Source: Nigrospora sphaerica (Eukaryota > Ascomycota > Sordariomycetes > Amphisphaeriales > Apiosporaceae). Taken from it: a DNA stretch of 64,000 bases. Made by a program: the position numbers and the translations under genes. The notes beneath the pieces are model-generated. The model made no database searches. It saw only the letters and a list, made by a program, of their open reading frames with translations, and had not been told where the DNA came from. The stretch covers positions 1,364,001-1,428,000 of the forward strand of contig JAGVVL010000013.1 of NCBI GenBank assembly GCA_018287875.1. The letters run 5' to 3'. Positions within the stretch are counted from its first letter, which is position 1, and each line of letters opens with the position of its first letter. Positions 1 to 11,873 of this stretch are shown here, one piece after another.

Positions 1-27
1 TGCTTGCTGATTAAACACTTAATCCAG

Positions 28-1554
28 GCGATACCGTCGTGGTGCATGTCACCAACTCCCTGACGACTTCGACCAACGGCACCAGCATTCATTTCCACGG
101 CATCCGCCAGAACTACACGAATCAGAACGATGGCGTTACCTCCATCACGCAATGCCCGACTCCTCCCGGTTCTCAGATGACATATACTTGGCGGGCCCTT
201 CAATACGGCTCGTCCTGGTACCACTCGCATTTCGCTCTGCAGGCATGGCAGGGCGTCTTTGGTGGCATTTTGATCAATGGTCCAGCGACGGCCGACTACG
301 ATGAGGACATGGGGTTGCTTTTCCTTAACGACTGGAGCCATGAGACCGTTGATGCTCTTTACTATGAAGCGCAGGCCAGCGGTCCCCCGACTCTCGACAA
401 CGGTCTACTTAACGGGACCAACGTGTACGGTGACGATGGCGATGACGACCAGACGGGCTACCGATGGAACGCGACCTGGACCGAGGGAACGTCGTACAGA
501 CTCCGTTTGGTCAATGGCGCCCTCGATACCCACTTCAAGTTTTCCATCGACAACCACACCATGACTGTTATCGCCACGGATCTTGTTCCCGTTACTCCTT
601 TCACCACCGACATCATTAGTATCGGAATGGGTATGAACCACAACACCCCCCTATCCATGAGAATTGTGGCTTGGAACTAACGGCACGGGCAGGTCAGCGA
701 TACGACGTTATCATCACGGCAGACCAAGCCTCCGTCGCCGACAGCTTTTGGGTCCGGGCCATCCCGCAGTCGGCTTGCAGTGATAACGATAACGCGGATA
801 ACATCAAAGGTATCAAGCGTCCCCTGCATTAACCGTGTGTGCACAGCCGCTAATACCGGAACTGCCAGGAATCATCTACTACGGCGACTCTACTACCACC
901 CCCAACACTACGGCCTATGAATACACGGACAGCTGCGAGGATTTGGAGGCTTCGACGCTGGTCCCCTACCACACGACGACGGTCGGCGACGCTACCTGGA
1001 ACGACCAAGAGGTGGCAACGGTGGCTTTCAACGACGACAGCCTCTTCCGATGGTACCTGAACTCGACGACCATGGTGGTCGAGTGGGACAACCCGTCGCT
1101 GATGCAAGTGTACAACAACGAGACGTCGTTCGAGACGTCCAACGCCGTCATCGAGATCGACGACGAGGAGTGGGTGTACATTGCCATCCAGACGACGCTC
1201 TCGGTCCCGCACCCCATCCATCTCCACGGCCACGACTTTTACGTCCTGGCACAGGGCTCGGGCACGTACAGCAGCAACGTGACGCTGACGCTGACGAACC
1301 CGCCCCGGCGCGACACGGCCATGCTGCCGGGGTCGGGGTACTTGGTCATCGCGTTCAAGACGGACAACCCGGGCGCCTGGCTGATGCACTGCCACATCGG
1401 CTGGCACACGAGCGAGGGCTTCGCCCTGCAGTTCATCGAGAGACGCAGCGAAATGCTGTCCCTCATCGATTCCGACGACCTGCAGAGCAACTGCGATGCC
1501 TGGACCAGCTACCAGACGAGCGTGGCGGTGGAACAGGACGACTCGGGCATCTAG
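28..1554 (+). CDS. Laccase (multicopper oxidase), 5' end missing
   Basis: Secreted blue copper oxidase that oxidises phenols and reduces O2 to water. Exons are 28..630, 693..809 and 869..1554. An upstream intron ends at 27, so the signal peptide and first exons lie left of the window. All four copper motifs are visible: HFHGIRQ, WYHSHF, HPIHLHGHDF and HCHIGWH. Ten residues after the T1 cysteine is Phe, a position linked in ascomycete laccases to the T1 axial site. The last four residues are DSGI, the C-terminal plug motif of asco-laccases, here encoded directly at the stop with no propeptide tail. Intron 1 (62 nt) has a GAACTAAC branch site. It starts a run of oxidoreductase, regulator and transporter genes, which suggests a role in that cluster rather than general lignin attack; that is inference. 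Confidence 0.93.
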
Positions 1555-2195
1555 CGTCGCCAGGACGGCGGGCGCAAGAATGGGCACCGATACCAGACTC
1601 GGAGAGGGTAATGGAAGGACGGGAATTGGACATCAGTATACAGAATGATGCCAAGAGGGAGAGGTATGGAGAGCGTGTGCCGATGTAATGGGGAGTTTTA
1701 TACATACTTGAACTGAGGGGACAGATGCGAAGTCGGCGCCCAAGCACCTCTCTGTGCAGCGTGTCGAATGTGGTGGTATGACGGGAAATGTGTTGCAAAC
1801 CGGGCCTCGAGCGCTCTGATAAGCAAGTTGCCATCAGTGTTCCCGCTTCCCGCATCCCAAACCCGAACTGCCAGTTCCCTGCTAATAAACGAGACGAAGA
1901 TGATAAAGGGCGATGCAACTTGTTATCGGTAATATAAATGCCGCCAATGGGAAGGGAGCGCCCAGAACCAGGGGCGTCCAATGATCAACAGCTTTCCTGG
2001 AATCGTCACTGTCGGCTTACTCATACCCACACCCCCGCATCGGACTCTGTATAATGTAATAAAAGTTGGCCTTGACTACGTTTTATCAGACGGGGTAAGT
2101 GCTTCGGGAATCTAATTCCTTTGGACGTAAAGGAGTCGTTAGCAGCTCGGAAACGCGTCTCGAACGACAGACTACCATTCAACTCGTTCGCGGCC
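1555..2195. other. Intergenic, laccase 3' side and P450 promoter
   Basis: About 640 bases between two genes on the same strand. No supported open frame, RNA gene or repeat is seen. The right half should hold the P450 promoter. Confidence 0.5.
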
Positions 2196-3853
2196 ATGGC
2201 ATACATCACCCTCCTCGTTTGTCTCTTTCCCACGATAGTGCTCGCGTGGCGGCTCCTGCGTCGGGCCGCCGGCCCAGAGCCGCACTTTCCGCCGGGGCCG
2301 CCGCCCCTCCCGCTGCTGGGCAACCTGCACCAGATCCCGCTGCGCAAGCCGTTTGTGCGGTTCGCGGCGTGGGGGCGGGCGTACGGGCGCGACGGGCTGT
2401 TGGGGCTGCGACTGGGGCGGCGGCAGCGCGCGCTCGTGGTCAACAGCTGGGCGGCGGCGCGGGACCTGCTGGAGCGGCGCGGCGCCGTCTACTCGTCGCG
2501 GCCGCGCGTGCCCGTCGTCGAGTACGTCGTGCCGCCGCCGGGCGAGCTGCACCTCGTCTTCATGGCGTACGGCGCCGCGTGGCGCCAGGCCCGCAAGACG
2601 GTGGTTTCCTTCCTCGCCGACGACCGCGTCGACGCCCTGCTCCCCCTCCAGCACGCCGAGGCCGCCGCCCTCATGGCCGACCTCGTCGCCCGCCCCGCCG
2701 CCTACCACGACCACGTCCTGCGCGCCTTCGGCGCCGTCGTCCTCGCCAGCGTCTTCGGCGCCCGCGGCCGCGACTTCGGCGAGGCGAGCCGGCTGAGGCA
2801 GTTCTTCGCCTGCCAGGACGAGTGGGCCGCCATGCTCGACGCCGGCGCCGTTCCGCCCCTCGACTTGTTCCCCTGGCTCCGCCACGTACCCGACTCGCTG
2901 ACGCCGTGGCGGGGATGGAAGGCCCGCGCAGCGGCCCTCAAAAAGCGGCAGAACGGGCTGTACCACGACCTCCTGGAAGAGGCGCGAACCCGTATCGCAC
3001 AGGGTAAAGGCCTTGACTCTTTCATAGCCGAGCTTCTCCGGGACCAGGAGAAAAGCGGGTACAGCGATATCCAGCTGGAGTACCTCGGCGGGTTTCTCAT
3101 GGAGGGGGGCTCGGATACGACGGCCATGGCCTTTGAGGTTTTCATCTTGGCCATGGCGGCGCACCCCGAGGCCCAGAAGCGGGCGCAAGACGAGGTGGAT
3201 CGCGTCTTTGGCGAAGAGGGTGTCGGCGCGGTACTGGTGAGGGACATGGATGTGCCTTACCTCAAGGCATGCTTTCATGAGGTCTGCCCCACCACTTCTA
3301 CGAAACATCCAAGGCATAGCATGGCTGACACGGGATACGATAGACTTTGCGCTGGCGCCCAGGCTTCCCCCTGGCCATTCCCCACTGCACGACCGAGGAC
3401 GACGTCTACCGGGGCTACCAGATCCCCGCCGATACGACGGTGCTGATGAACGTCTGGGCCATCCAGCACGACCCCGACGAGTACGACGAGCCCGACGCCT
3501 TCCGGCCGGAGCGCTTCCTGCACCACCCCCTGGGCCTCAAGGCCTCGGGGGCCCCCAAGCGCGAGGAGGCGGGCCGCAAGCCCGTGTACGGCTTCGGCGC
3601 CGGGCGGCGCGTGTGCGCGGGCCAGCGCATGGCCGAGAATAGCATGCTCCTGACCATGGCAAAGCTGCTCTGGTCCTTTGATCTGGTCAGCCCCTCGGGT
3701 CTGGACACCTCGATGGACACGGCGTTCAAGGATGCGATTCTGACCGGGCCCAATGCGTTCTCCGTCGACTTCCGGGTCCGTGGGGTCGCCAGACGCGAGT
3801 CTGTGCTTTCGGATTGGGCCAGGGCTGATGATTATCTCAAGGTTTATGAATAG
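2196..3853 (+). CDS. Cytochrome P450 monooxygenase
   Basis: Membrane-anchored haem monooxygenase of 531 residues, a normal length. Exons are 2196..3281 and 3344..3853. The ATG at 2196 lies in a good context (GGCCATGGC) and is followed by a hydrophobic anchor and the proline hinge FPPGPPPLPLLGN. The I-helix reads MEGGSDTTA, the ExxR motif (ETLR) is split exactly by the 62-nt intron, PERF appears as FRPERF, and the haem-thiolate loop is YGFGAGRRVCAG with Cys as fifth ligand. The intron donor is GTCTGC, weaker than usual, but phase and the rebuilt ExxR support it. GC is very high across exon 1. It resembles P450s of secondary metabolism; I cannot assign a CYP family. It is convergent with the regulator ending at 3960. 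Confidence 0.95.
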
Positions 3854-3959
3854 CTGCTTAAAACCTCTTGCCTGGCTGATGTACAGCCGTTGGGAGGGAC
3901 GTGGTGTTGATGATCATCCTTGGGGATATCCGTCAACCTCTTACCCCATGGATGAACTG

Positions 3960-5731
3960 TCATACAATTAAAGACTCAGAATGCACCCCTTCGCGCATGC
4001 AAAAGGTGTAGTGGAGATGAACCTTTGCCACCGAAGTCCCATTAACGTCATGAATCCACGACAATGCCTCGATCCTCCGATCGACGGGAATGGGTGGCAT
4101 GCTCTGCCGTACCCCTTGCTGCTCCTCGGCGCAGCTTCCCTCCTCGATTGCGATGACTCGCTCCAGTATTCTGGCGAGGGAGACGCTATCCCAGGCTGCT
4201 TCCCTTATCGGCTTTCGCCCCAAGATGCGCAAGACCTCGCGTCGAACTACGGGATGTCGACACTTGGCCCCAATGATGTACAACACGGGCAGGATTCCAA
4301 TCTCGGGCTTGAAGGTCGGCCGCACCGTCCCCGCGTAGTATTTTGCGTGCACTTCTTCCGCTAGCGACACGCATAGCTGGAACTGGGGCAGGAAGACGTC
4401 GTACCCCAGTTCCCTTTCGGGCCCGTGGCTGTCGAGAAGAATAGAGGCGATTGTATATTGCAGGCGTAGAAGCGATTCCACGGCGCTATCGGCAGCCAAG
4501 TGACGTTCAGAATTACTGGATGCTTTTCGCGGCATGTTTTTCAAGAGATTCGCCCAGTTGCGCAGCTGCCTGCGGATGCTGTCCTTGGGAGGCCATGGGG
4601 CCGGCCCTATTTCCACAAGGGGAATCACTTGTTGCTGGTCCATCCACCGTAGCCTCATGATGCGTGCCAGCAGGGTTTGGAGGTGTTGGGACGCTTGGTC
4701 GAGAGACCAGAAGGCACCGTGGGCGACGGATAAAACCTGGGATGAGAGATGCGTCTCCTGTAAATCGGTGGGGTGCCAATCCACGAGAAACATTGCCGCC
4801 TGTTTATCGAGGCGGCAGATTAGTCTTGTGACCTGGCCGATGAGCTCGCGAACCCCCAATAGCACTGCACCACCGTCAGTTTCAAAACCGCCCGTACGCA
4901 CGGCAATGTCAAGATTCCGCAAGATGCCGACGCCTCCGCGCAGGTGTTTGGCGGCTTGCACATCGTTACCCGTCAGATGATCAAAGCAGATGAAGAGGTA
5001 GCAGACTAAAAGAGTAATGGCTGTCGCTGTGACACTGTCGGTCTTATTATCTTTCAGGAGAAGTCCGATGGCCCGGTTGTAGTGAAGCCAGGGTGCTTCG
5101 TCTGGGTGTTTAGACGTGAGGTCTCCACTGCCCCGGTCGTGATAGTTTCGGTGCATCAGAGCCAGGGCCGTGGCGGCACATCGTACTGACGGGACTGTTT
5201 GGGAGAAGAACATGAGCGTCTTGCGCCATGAATCGCAGGGCTGGTATTCATCCAGTTGGTCGATCGATACCCATTCGAAAAAGGCCATTGCCGTTGTGTC
5301 GAATGACTCAGCCGTTGGTAGGATCATCAGAGGACCGGGGTTTTGCAGGGGGATGTCGCTGTCTACGTTGCGCCATTTCCATGCCTGGGGCGCGATGGCG
5401 GTAGGAGGGTGGTGAAGGTTGTCCCACGTTGGTTTTTCCTTGTTCATCTCGTGGGTGCGCACCTCATTATACCCGTCGCAGATGCGGCCTGTTGACTGGC
5501 ATTTCGAGCAGGAAGGCCGAGCCAGGTCGCATTTGATTCGTCTTATTCTGGCGCCAATCGGATTCAAGGGTCAGTTTGGGTATCATTGACTGCAAACGAG
5601 CGCAACGTAGAGCTGAACCGCGAGACCAGCACTCACTTGCATGTCCGACAGCCCAGCCTCGACTTGGGGGCGAATTTGCGAGGTTTTTTCCTCCAAGCTT
5701 GGTTTGCAACCTTGGCGTTCTTTTCCACCAT
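3960..5731 (-). CDS. Zn2Cys6 fungal transcription factor
   Basis: Predicted nuclear regulator of 560 residues. Exons on the minus strand are 5731..5637 and 5547..3960, with an 89-nt intron (5636..5548) inside the zinc cluster. Splicing joins CRTC to IRRIKCD and gives the full six-cysteine pattern CRTC-x6-C-x6-CSKC-x6-C, preceded by a basic N-terminal stretch. Without this first exon the cluster would lack its first two cysteines. The rest is helical with the hydrophobic pattern of the fungal regulator middle region, without further recognised domains. It is convergent with the P450 (106 bases apart) and divergent from the S33 hydrolase, so it is a plausible cluster regulator by position only. 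Confidence 0.92.
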
Positions 5732-6358
5732 GTTGACAGAAAACCGAGGCGACGAAAGTTACGGGGAGCGAACGCTGCCAGAGATTCGATGGGCTTCTGG
5801 GAGATCGTAAGTTTCCAAATACGAGCGCGGGGAAGTCGTCTCGTAGCAATACGTTCCGGATGGTCAGGTACGACGCAAACAGTAAGCAGTGTTGTGTATT
5901 GTGATTGGTCCCTTCGTACAAGTGGAGAAGGCCAAGAAGCGATGGAATCCTTCAGCTGCAGCGGGAACGCCCTGAGGCTGTACACGGTAGTGTGGATTAT
6001 GCGAATCCGCCGCCAAGGATGAACGGACGGTCCACTTCGTAGCTCACCATTGAGCGGCCAGCCCGTACCAAAACTAGCGGTGATTGGCCTAGTTCGTACA
6101 GCTGGGTCGTGAGAGCTACACCTACCGCTTCCGAACCGCGTGATAGGTCACTTCATACACGCTGAGCAGCCTGAAAACGCATCATTGTCATCACGAAGCG
6201 AAATTGTGAAAAGCGGTGCGATGTACACGTCTCCGACTGGGTTCATCGACTCTGGTATAAGTACCAAAATGGCCACGGTCGTTGTGATAATGACATTATT
6301 GCCAGCAACTCAACCCACAGTTTCACAACCAACATCATCTTTGGTATAGATCGTTACA
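5732..6358. promoter_or_regulatory. Divergent promoter, Zn2Cys6 regulator / S33 hydrolase
   Basis: 627 bases between two divergent start codons (5731 minus, 6359 plus), so it must hold both promoters. I see no convincing CGG-N-CCG palindrome or canonical TATA box. No coding signal is evident. Confidence 0.6.
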
Positions 6359-8249
6359 ATGAGACTTACTAGTGCCCTGTTGTTTCTGACAAGCCTGGCA
6401 TCTCAAGGCGCCAGCTGCCGCGAATCAAGCATACACTCTTTCGACGAGGTCAGTCTCGGACTTGGCCAATGTGCTTCTCCTGTACTAAAACAGAGTCATC
6501 CAGATTGCACCATCTACCAATCTCACCTGGCAACCATGTTTCGATGGTTTCACGTGCTCCAAGCTGGAAGTACCCTTGGACTATGCCAACAGAAGCCTCG
6601 GTACTACTTCAATCGCCTTCATCAAACTCGCTGGTAAAAATGCCACAGCCGAGTCCCCGAGCATCGTCGTCCTTCCCGGTAAGACCTTGCACCGTCCGAG
6701 CATACACAATGCCTCAAAGACTAACGCCGACGCAAGGCGGCCCGGGCGGATCTGGTGTCGACCTCCTTCTCAGCTACCGAAACCTGCCCGGACCGGCCTT
6801 TGGCGAGCAGTACAACTTCGTCTCCTTTGACCCTCGCGGTGTGAATAACAGCGGCCCCAAAATCGATTGCTTCTCCGGGAATGCGGAGGCGCGGCTGGCC
6901 TTTGGTCGATTGCACAACACGGGCGTGACCAACGTTTCCTCCTCGTCACTGCAGGAGCAATACTATTCGAGCTCGATTTACGGAGAGTGGTGCAATAATG
7001 CCGTCGAGACCGAATTCCCCCATGGTTACTACGTCACCACGCCAGCCGTCGCTCGAGACTTGCTCACCTTCGTAGAAACGGAAGCCGAGCAGCTTGGCCG
7101 TCCCCCGGCAGAGGCAAAATTGTGGAGCTACGCCGTCAGCTATGGCACCGTCGTTGGCAGCACCTTTGCTTCCATGTTTCCCGACCGTATCGGAAGAATG
7201 GTCTTGGACGGGGTCATGAGTCCCGATGAATACTACAACAACGACTGGCGAAGCAACATCGACCAAGTAGACGAAGTCATGGAGAGCTTCGCTAAATTCT
7301 GCCACTCAGCCGGCCCTGCGGCGTGTTCGTTCTGGGGCCCCACGCCGGCCAACATCACGGCCCGCATCGACGCCCTCGCGCAGCAGCTCCGGGACCAGCC
7401 GGTCCCGGTGAGCCGAGCATCGAGCGACGGTGTCCCAGCCATGGTGACCTACACGGACCTGCAGGCTCTCTTCGTCTTCTCCGTGACCATGCCGACCGCG
7501 TCTTTTCCGACCATGGCCCAGGTGCTGCGGCAGCTCGAGCGCGGCGATGCGACAGCGCTCGGGGGCACCTTCGACCGCCTCATGAGCCGTACAAGCGATG
7601 CCGGCCGCGTGATCCGGTGCGCCGATTCCTATCGCAGCAACAAACTCAACACCATCGAGGAATTCGCGAGCTACGCCGAGCACTTGGCCTCCAAGAGCAA
7701 ATACAACGGCGAAATATTTCCCATATACGTGGAAACTATCCTTTGCCGGTCCATGCGACCAGACTTACCTGACAGTATGATGGTCCAAGGTGAGCCGTCC
7801 TCTTTCCAACCCTGCTTGACAAGAACTCAAATTGATGGTTTCATGTTTAGGTCCAATCACTGGACTCGGCAAAAACATATCATACCCGCTTCTGTTCGCG
7901 AGTACTACCGCCGACCCTTTGACGCCCGCGCGGTGGTATGTATCCTCCCTGCCGGTTCACTGTTTCCTAGTATTGTGCTAACCTCGAAACTTTGCAGGGC
8001 CAAAGAAATGCCTTCTCGATTTCCCGGATCCATGGTCCTGCTACAAGAGGCCGTTGGGGTACGCCGTTCCCAAGCCAAGTAACAAATTTACCTGCATGCT
8101 AACTCGCCAAATTGTAGCACGTCGTCCTTAACCAAGGAGGATCAAACTGTTATTTTGGATATGTTCAAGCCTATTTTCAAGGTGCGGCTCTGCCATCGGA
8201 CATGGTATGCCAGCAGCAGCACGTCCCTTTTGTCGATAGCCTTGCTTGA
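6359..8249 (+). CDS. Secreted alpha/beta hydrolase, S33 TAP-like peptidase family
   Basis: Likely extracellular aminopeptidase-type hydrolase of about 535 residues. A signal peptide (MRLTSALLFLTSLASQG) opens exon 1. Exons are about 6359..6452, 6496..6678, 6737..7789, 7851..7935, 7998..8058 and 8118..8249. The family landmarks are present: the oxyanion stretch PGGPGGSG, the nucleophile in AVSYGT, the Asp in TTADPLTPA, the His in VGHVV, and the late CQQQ cysteine. The nucleophile elbow has Ala where GxSxG has its first Gly. The exon 1/2 junction is uncertain: the obvious donor GTCAGT at 6449 does not keep phase, and the phase-correct alternative is a 43-nt intron. Either a small intron or an indel is possible. 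Later junctions all close in phase. Its substrate and link to the cluster are unknown. Confidence 0.82.
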
Positions 8250-8607
8250 AATGCGTTTACCGTGCGGAGGTGGAGGACGAAGAGCAGGTTATAGATATCA
8301 CTTGGCCTTGGTCCCTGGCGGGAAATGCGTGCCTGCTTTCCTTCGCAAAACCGGAGAGTGGAAGCCTCAACTCAGTTATAATACACCTGGCATGGTTCTC
8401 ATCACACAAAACATGGAAATTCACATGTTGCTCCCTTAAACTTCTGATTCAAAGCCAGCAAGGCTTTGGCATACGATGAACTGGTACAGGGATGTAATAT
8501 ATTCGATATCATAGGAACTAATGAATATGAACTGCTCAAAACAGGAAACAGCGATCCCAAATCCACAGCTAGCCAAATCTTACAAAGGGACATCTTCCTC
8601 CAAACCG
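8250..8607. other. Convergent intergenic gap
   Basis: 358 bases between the stop of the S33 hydrolase and the stop of the dehydrogenase on the opposite strand. It should hold both 3' ends. Nothing else is seen. Confidence 0.5.
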
Positions 8608-9537
8608 TCAGTTACCTTGGAATGGCCATCCTATAAGCCCGATGTTGAGCTTAGGCCCCGACGCAAGTTCCTCCTTCTGGGCCTTGAGTTCCTCCACGTC
8701 CCAGTTGGCCCACAGATATTTGCCCTTCAGGAAGGATGCTTCGGGGCTCGCTAGCCAGACCATGAAACCCGCAGGAAGGGAGACTGCACCATCTGTTAGC
8801 TTTCGCGTCGATGCTGCTCACAAGGCGGCCCGGGGGTTCTTACCATCGTCGGCTTGGCCGAAATCTCCGGTGCCGCCGACCGACCGACTGCCGGGCGTGT
8901 CCACGACGCCGGGGTGGACGTGGAAGACGGCGAGGTCCGGGTTCGCAAAGGCCACCGAGTCCCAGAGGCGGACGGCCGCCATCTTGGAGACGCTGTAGGC
9001 GGCGAGGCCGGGCACGAAGTTGGCGTGGGCGTGCCCGGTCGAGACGTTGACGGCGACGGCGGCGGGGGCGGCGTGGCGCAGGAAGGCCTGGGCGGCGTGC
9101 AGGGCGCCGCCGAGGTTCTGGCGGACGGCGTCGAGGAAGGCGTCGGCGTCGGCGTCCTGGACGGGCTCCAGGGGGCCCGCGATGGCGGCGTTGCTGATGA
9201 GCACGTCGAGGGGACCCCCCTCGGCGAAGCGCGCGAAAGCGGCGTCGACGTCGCTCTTCTTGCTCACGTCGGTCGGCGCGACGAACACGTCGACGTCAGG
9301 GAACTTGGCCGCGATGGACGCCTTGGTCTCGAGGAGGGGCTGCTCCCGCCGGCCCAAGAGCGCAATGCGCGCCGCGCCCGCCTCGGCGAAGCGCCGCGCA
9401 GTCTCGGCGCCGATGCCGGTTCCGGCTCCCGTGATGATGACGCTCTTGCCTCGGGCCGAGAGCTCGGGGCGGGTCGGGGAGATGGCATCGTACAGGGCCT
9501 TGCGAAACGTCGCTGTGGGGGATGGGAAAGCGTCCAT
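8608..9537 (-). CDS. Short-chain dehydrogenase/reductase (SDR)
   Basis: NAD(P)-dependent oxidoreductase of 292 residues with a classical SDR layout. Minus-strand exons are 9537..8844 and 8792..8608, split by a 51-nt intron. Motifs in order: TGAGTGIG cofactor loop (about residue 36), SNAAIAG in the NNAG position, the catalytic Ser in NVSTG, and YSVSK with the active Tyr and Lys. Exon 2 supplies the conserved fungal tail with [10 protein letters not shown] and [12 protein letters not shown], which confirms the splice. No signal peptide or membrane segment is present, so it is probably cytosolic. It faces the C2H2/Zn2Cys6 regulator across a 562-base divergent promoter. It would suit ketone/alcohol steps in a tailoring pathway, but the substrate cannot be read from the sequence. 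Confidence 0.93.
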
Positions 9538-10099
9538 GATGTCGATATCGCGATGAGTTGATATTTATTGGGTGTGGTTATTATTGGAGTCGAGTGTGAT
9601 TGGATGTAGGTGTGATTCGATGTACGTGTGACTTTGCTCTCTGAATGAATTGTCTGGGTGCGAGTTGATTGACCTAGGACAACTAGGAGCAAACTACCAA
9701 CCCGTTTATATCAGTAATTGAGGATAGACGACCCGTTGGTCATATAATGCCAATGTTCAGAGATGGCAAAACGCCGGGAAGTACAAAATCGTATAGTCAG
9801 ACAAATGCGCGAGTACCCACTGCTGACACACATGTCGCGATAGCCAAAAGCGCATCTCCAAGGTGAAGATTGATGAAAGCCGTCGTCATTGGTCGGAGAC
9901 TACAAATTGTCCCGCCCGGTGCTAGGGATCCCACGATGGCTTCTAGCGCTGACGACCCCTCCACAGCTTACAAATGTCCCCGCTACTACGTAAGCAACAG
10001 CGAGAGATTGCACGGGCCACCTCTGATGCCGGCCATTTCAAATTTGGCGGCAACCCATGTGGCAAGTTGCCGGATCAATTTGCACCGGCATCGAACGCT
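9538..10099. promoter_or_regulatory. Divergent promoter, SDR / C2H2-Zn2Cys6 regulator
   Basis: 562 bases between divergent starts. Near the SDR end, about 9580-9640, there are several near-copies of a GTGTGATT/C-GATGTA motif (for example GTGTGATTGGATGTA and GTGTGATTCGATGTA). These could be a repeated operator or simple sequence; their role is unknown. An in-frame ATG at 9974 could extend the regulator by 42 residues. Confidence 0.45.
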
Positions 10100-11873
10100 A
10101 TGGACCAACAGCTCGTTCTACGCTGCCCACTGTGCCAGAAGCCATTCGATCAGGGTATTTGGAACACTGTCACCCTTTATGCCTATAAAGCTGACACTTG
10201 TCCCTTCAGCGTCCACTCTCAAGAGGCACGGTTACTATTGTCGCTCGCGCCACAACGGCACCGCCCGTCGTCCTCGCTCCTGTATCTCTTGCGCGCAGGG
10301 CAAGGCGCGTTGCGATAACGGCCGCCCTCAATGTTCGAGATGTACACACAAGGGCATTGAGTGCCACTACCCAACCCGCTCGTCTGGTAAAGCACTGCCA
10401 CCTGTGAACTCTGATAGTCACCTACAACTCAACCATGGAGCGTCACGTGGGGAGCCATCTGCGTTGATAACCCCAAGGCATGTTGAACCTACCTACGTCG
10501 CCAACAGCCACGACGACGTAGGGCCTTCTCTGCTTACTCCATTCCTGCTGTCTGACGGCAGTGCCCATGATGAGTTCGAATGGGATGACGCCTTCGATTT
10601 CAATCAGATATTCGACACTCAAGGCCTCGAGATGACCGGAAACTACCCCTTTTCCCCTTCATCGACCCCGGGAAGCCCGCCCGGCCTCGGGACCCACGGG
10701 GCACCCGCAATGCCCGAGCAAACTCCGACCTCCCCGGGCCCGCCGGTCACGATAGCACCCCCGGAGCCTCAGCGCACCCTCACGCAGCGGTCCCGTACGG
10801 GGACCGGGCCGTACCGCACGGCCCACGTCCTCTTCCAAAGCCTCAAGGCGTACCCCCTCATGATGGCGAACCACGGGATTTTACCGCCCATCATCCATCC
10901 GAGCATCCTCTTCTTAAACGCCGACAACGAAGACATGGAGCCGCTGAACAACTGCATCAGTCTGCTGCACATGCTCAGCCGAGGCGCGCAGGGTAGCCAG
11001 AAGCTGTTCTGGGCCAACGTGCGCCGCGAATGCGAGAGCTTCCTCGCTACGGTAAGACGGACCCGCGGACCCTCCTGTGATTAGGAAGTCTCCACGTTTC
11101 AGCGACTAAGGACCGCATCAGTTCTGGGACATGAACAAGTGGAAGCTGCTCGCCGTGCAGCAGGCTCTCTTCATCTACGTCATTGTGAGGCTGGACCAGG
11201 GGGAAACCGAGCACAACAATCTCGACATGCTGATGCGAACTACCGTCATCGTACGATATACCCCCTCCCCCCCCCCCTTATGCCATGCGATCCGGCCTTC
11301 CCCGCTAAAGATTCCTGGTGACACAGGAAGTTTCGACGCGCATGAAAGCCATTTACAAAGAGCACCGCAAGGGGCCAAGCAAGGCCGCACAGAACTGGCG
11401 GGAGTGGATCTTCCTCGAATCGCTGCGAAGGTTGGTCCTTTTGGCCCCATGCCCGATCCCTACGGGCCGTCCGCACCCCCGGTGCCGACTGACTTCCTTC
11501 CAGGCTGTGCTCCATCTACCAAATCCTCAACATGCTGGTCTGTTTCGACCCGGCCTCCCTCTGCAACCTACGGCCCGACATGGCCATCGCCCCGCTGCCG
11601 ACGGAGAGGCGCCTGTGGGAGGCGGCCGACGCGGCGGCCTGGCAGAGGGAATACGAAAAGAAGGCCGGCCTCGCCGCCGAGTTTGGAGTGGCGACCAATG
11701 GTGAGCTCGTCAGGATGGGCAGAGACGAGTTGCACGTTCGCCCGGTGGGTGCTCATGGCCGAGCCCTCAGGAAGGAGGTGCCGCCGAGATCTGCTGCCAG
11801 TCTGGCCGAGTGGTGCTCAGAGATGGATGGCCTGGGTGGCCTGGTCATGATTGCTGCTTCCGCAATTGAATAG
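10100..11873 (+). CDS. Transcription factor with tandem C2H2-like and Zn2Cys6 DNA-binding domains
   Basis: Predicted nuclear regulator of 499 residues in five exons: 10100..10154, 10210..11051, 11122..11250, 11327..11430 and 11504..11873; all phases close. Exon 1 carries CPLCQKPF and exon 2 continues with LKRHGYYC, together a C2H2/C2HC-type finger interrupted by intron 1. It is followed directly by a zinc cluster, CISCAQGKARCD then CSRCTHKGIEC. This double arrangement is a known fungal regulator architecture. The middle is proline- and serine-rich and acidic (activation-like, about residues 120-200). The C-terminal part is helical. An upstream ATG at 9974 in the same frame is possible, but 10100 places the start just before the finger, as is usual. 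It is the second regulator in the cluster. Confidence 0.9.

Noticed and set aside
2099..3007. Long second open frame overlapping the P450 exon
   Set aside because: It is Arg/Ala/Pro-rich in the manner of out-of-frame reading of very GC-rich coding DNA and has no motif.
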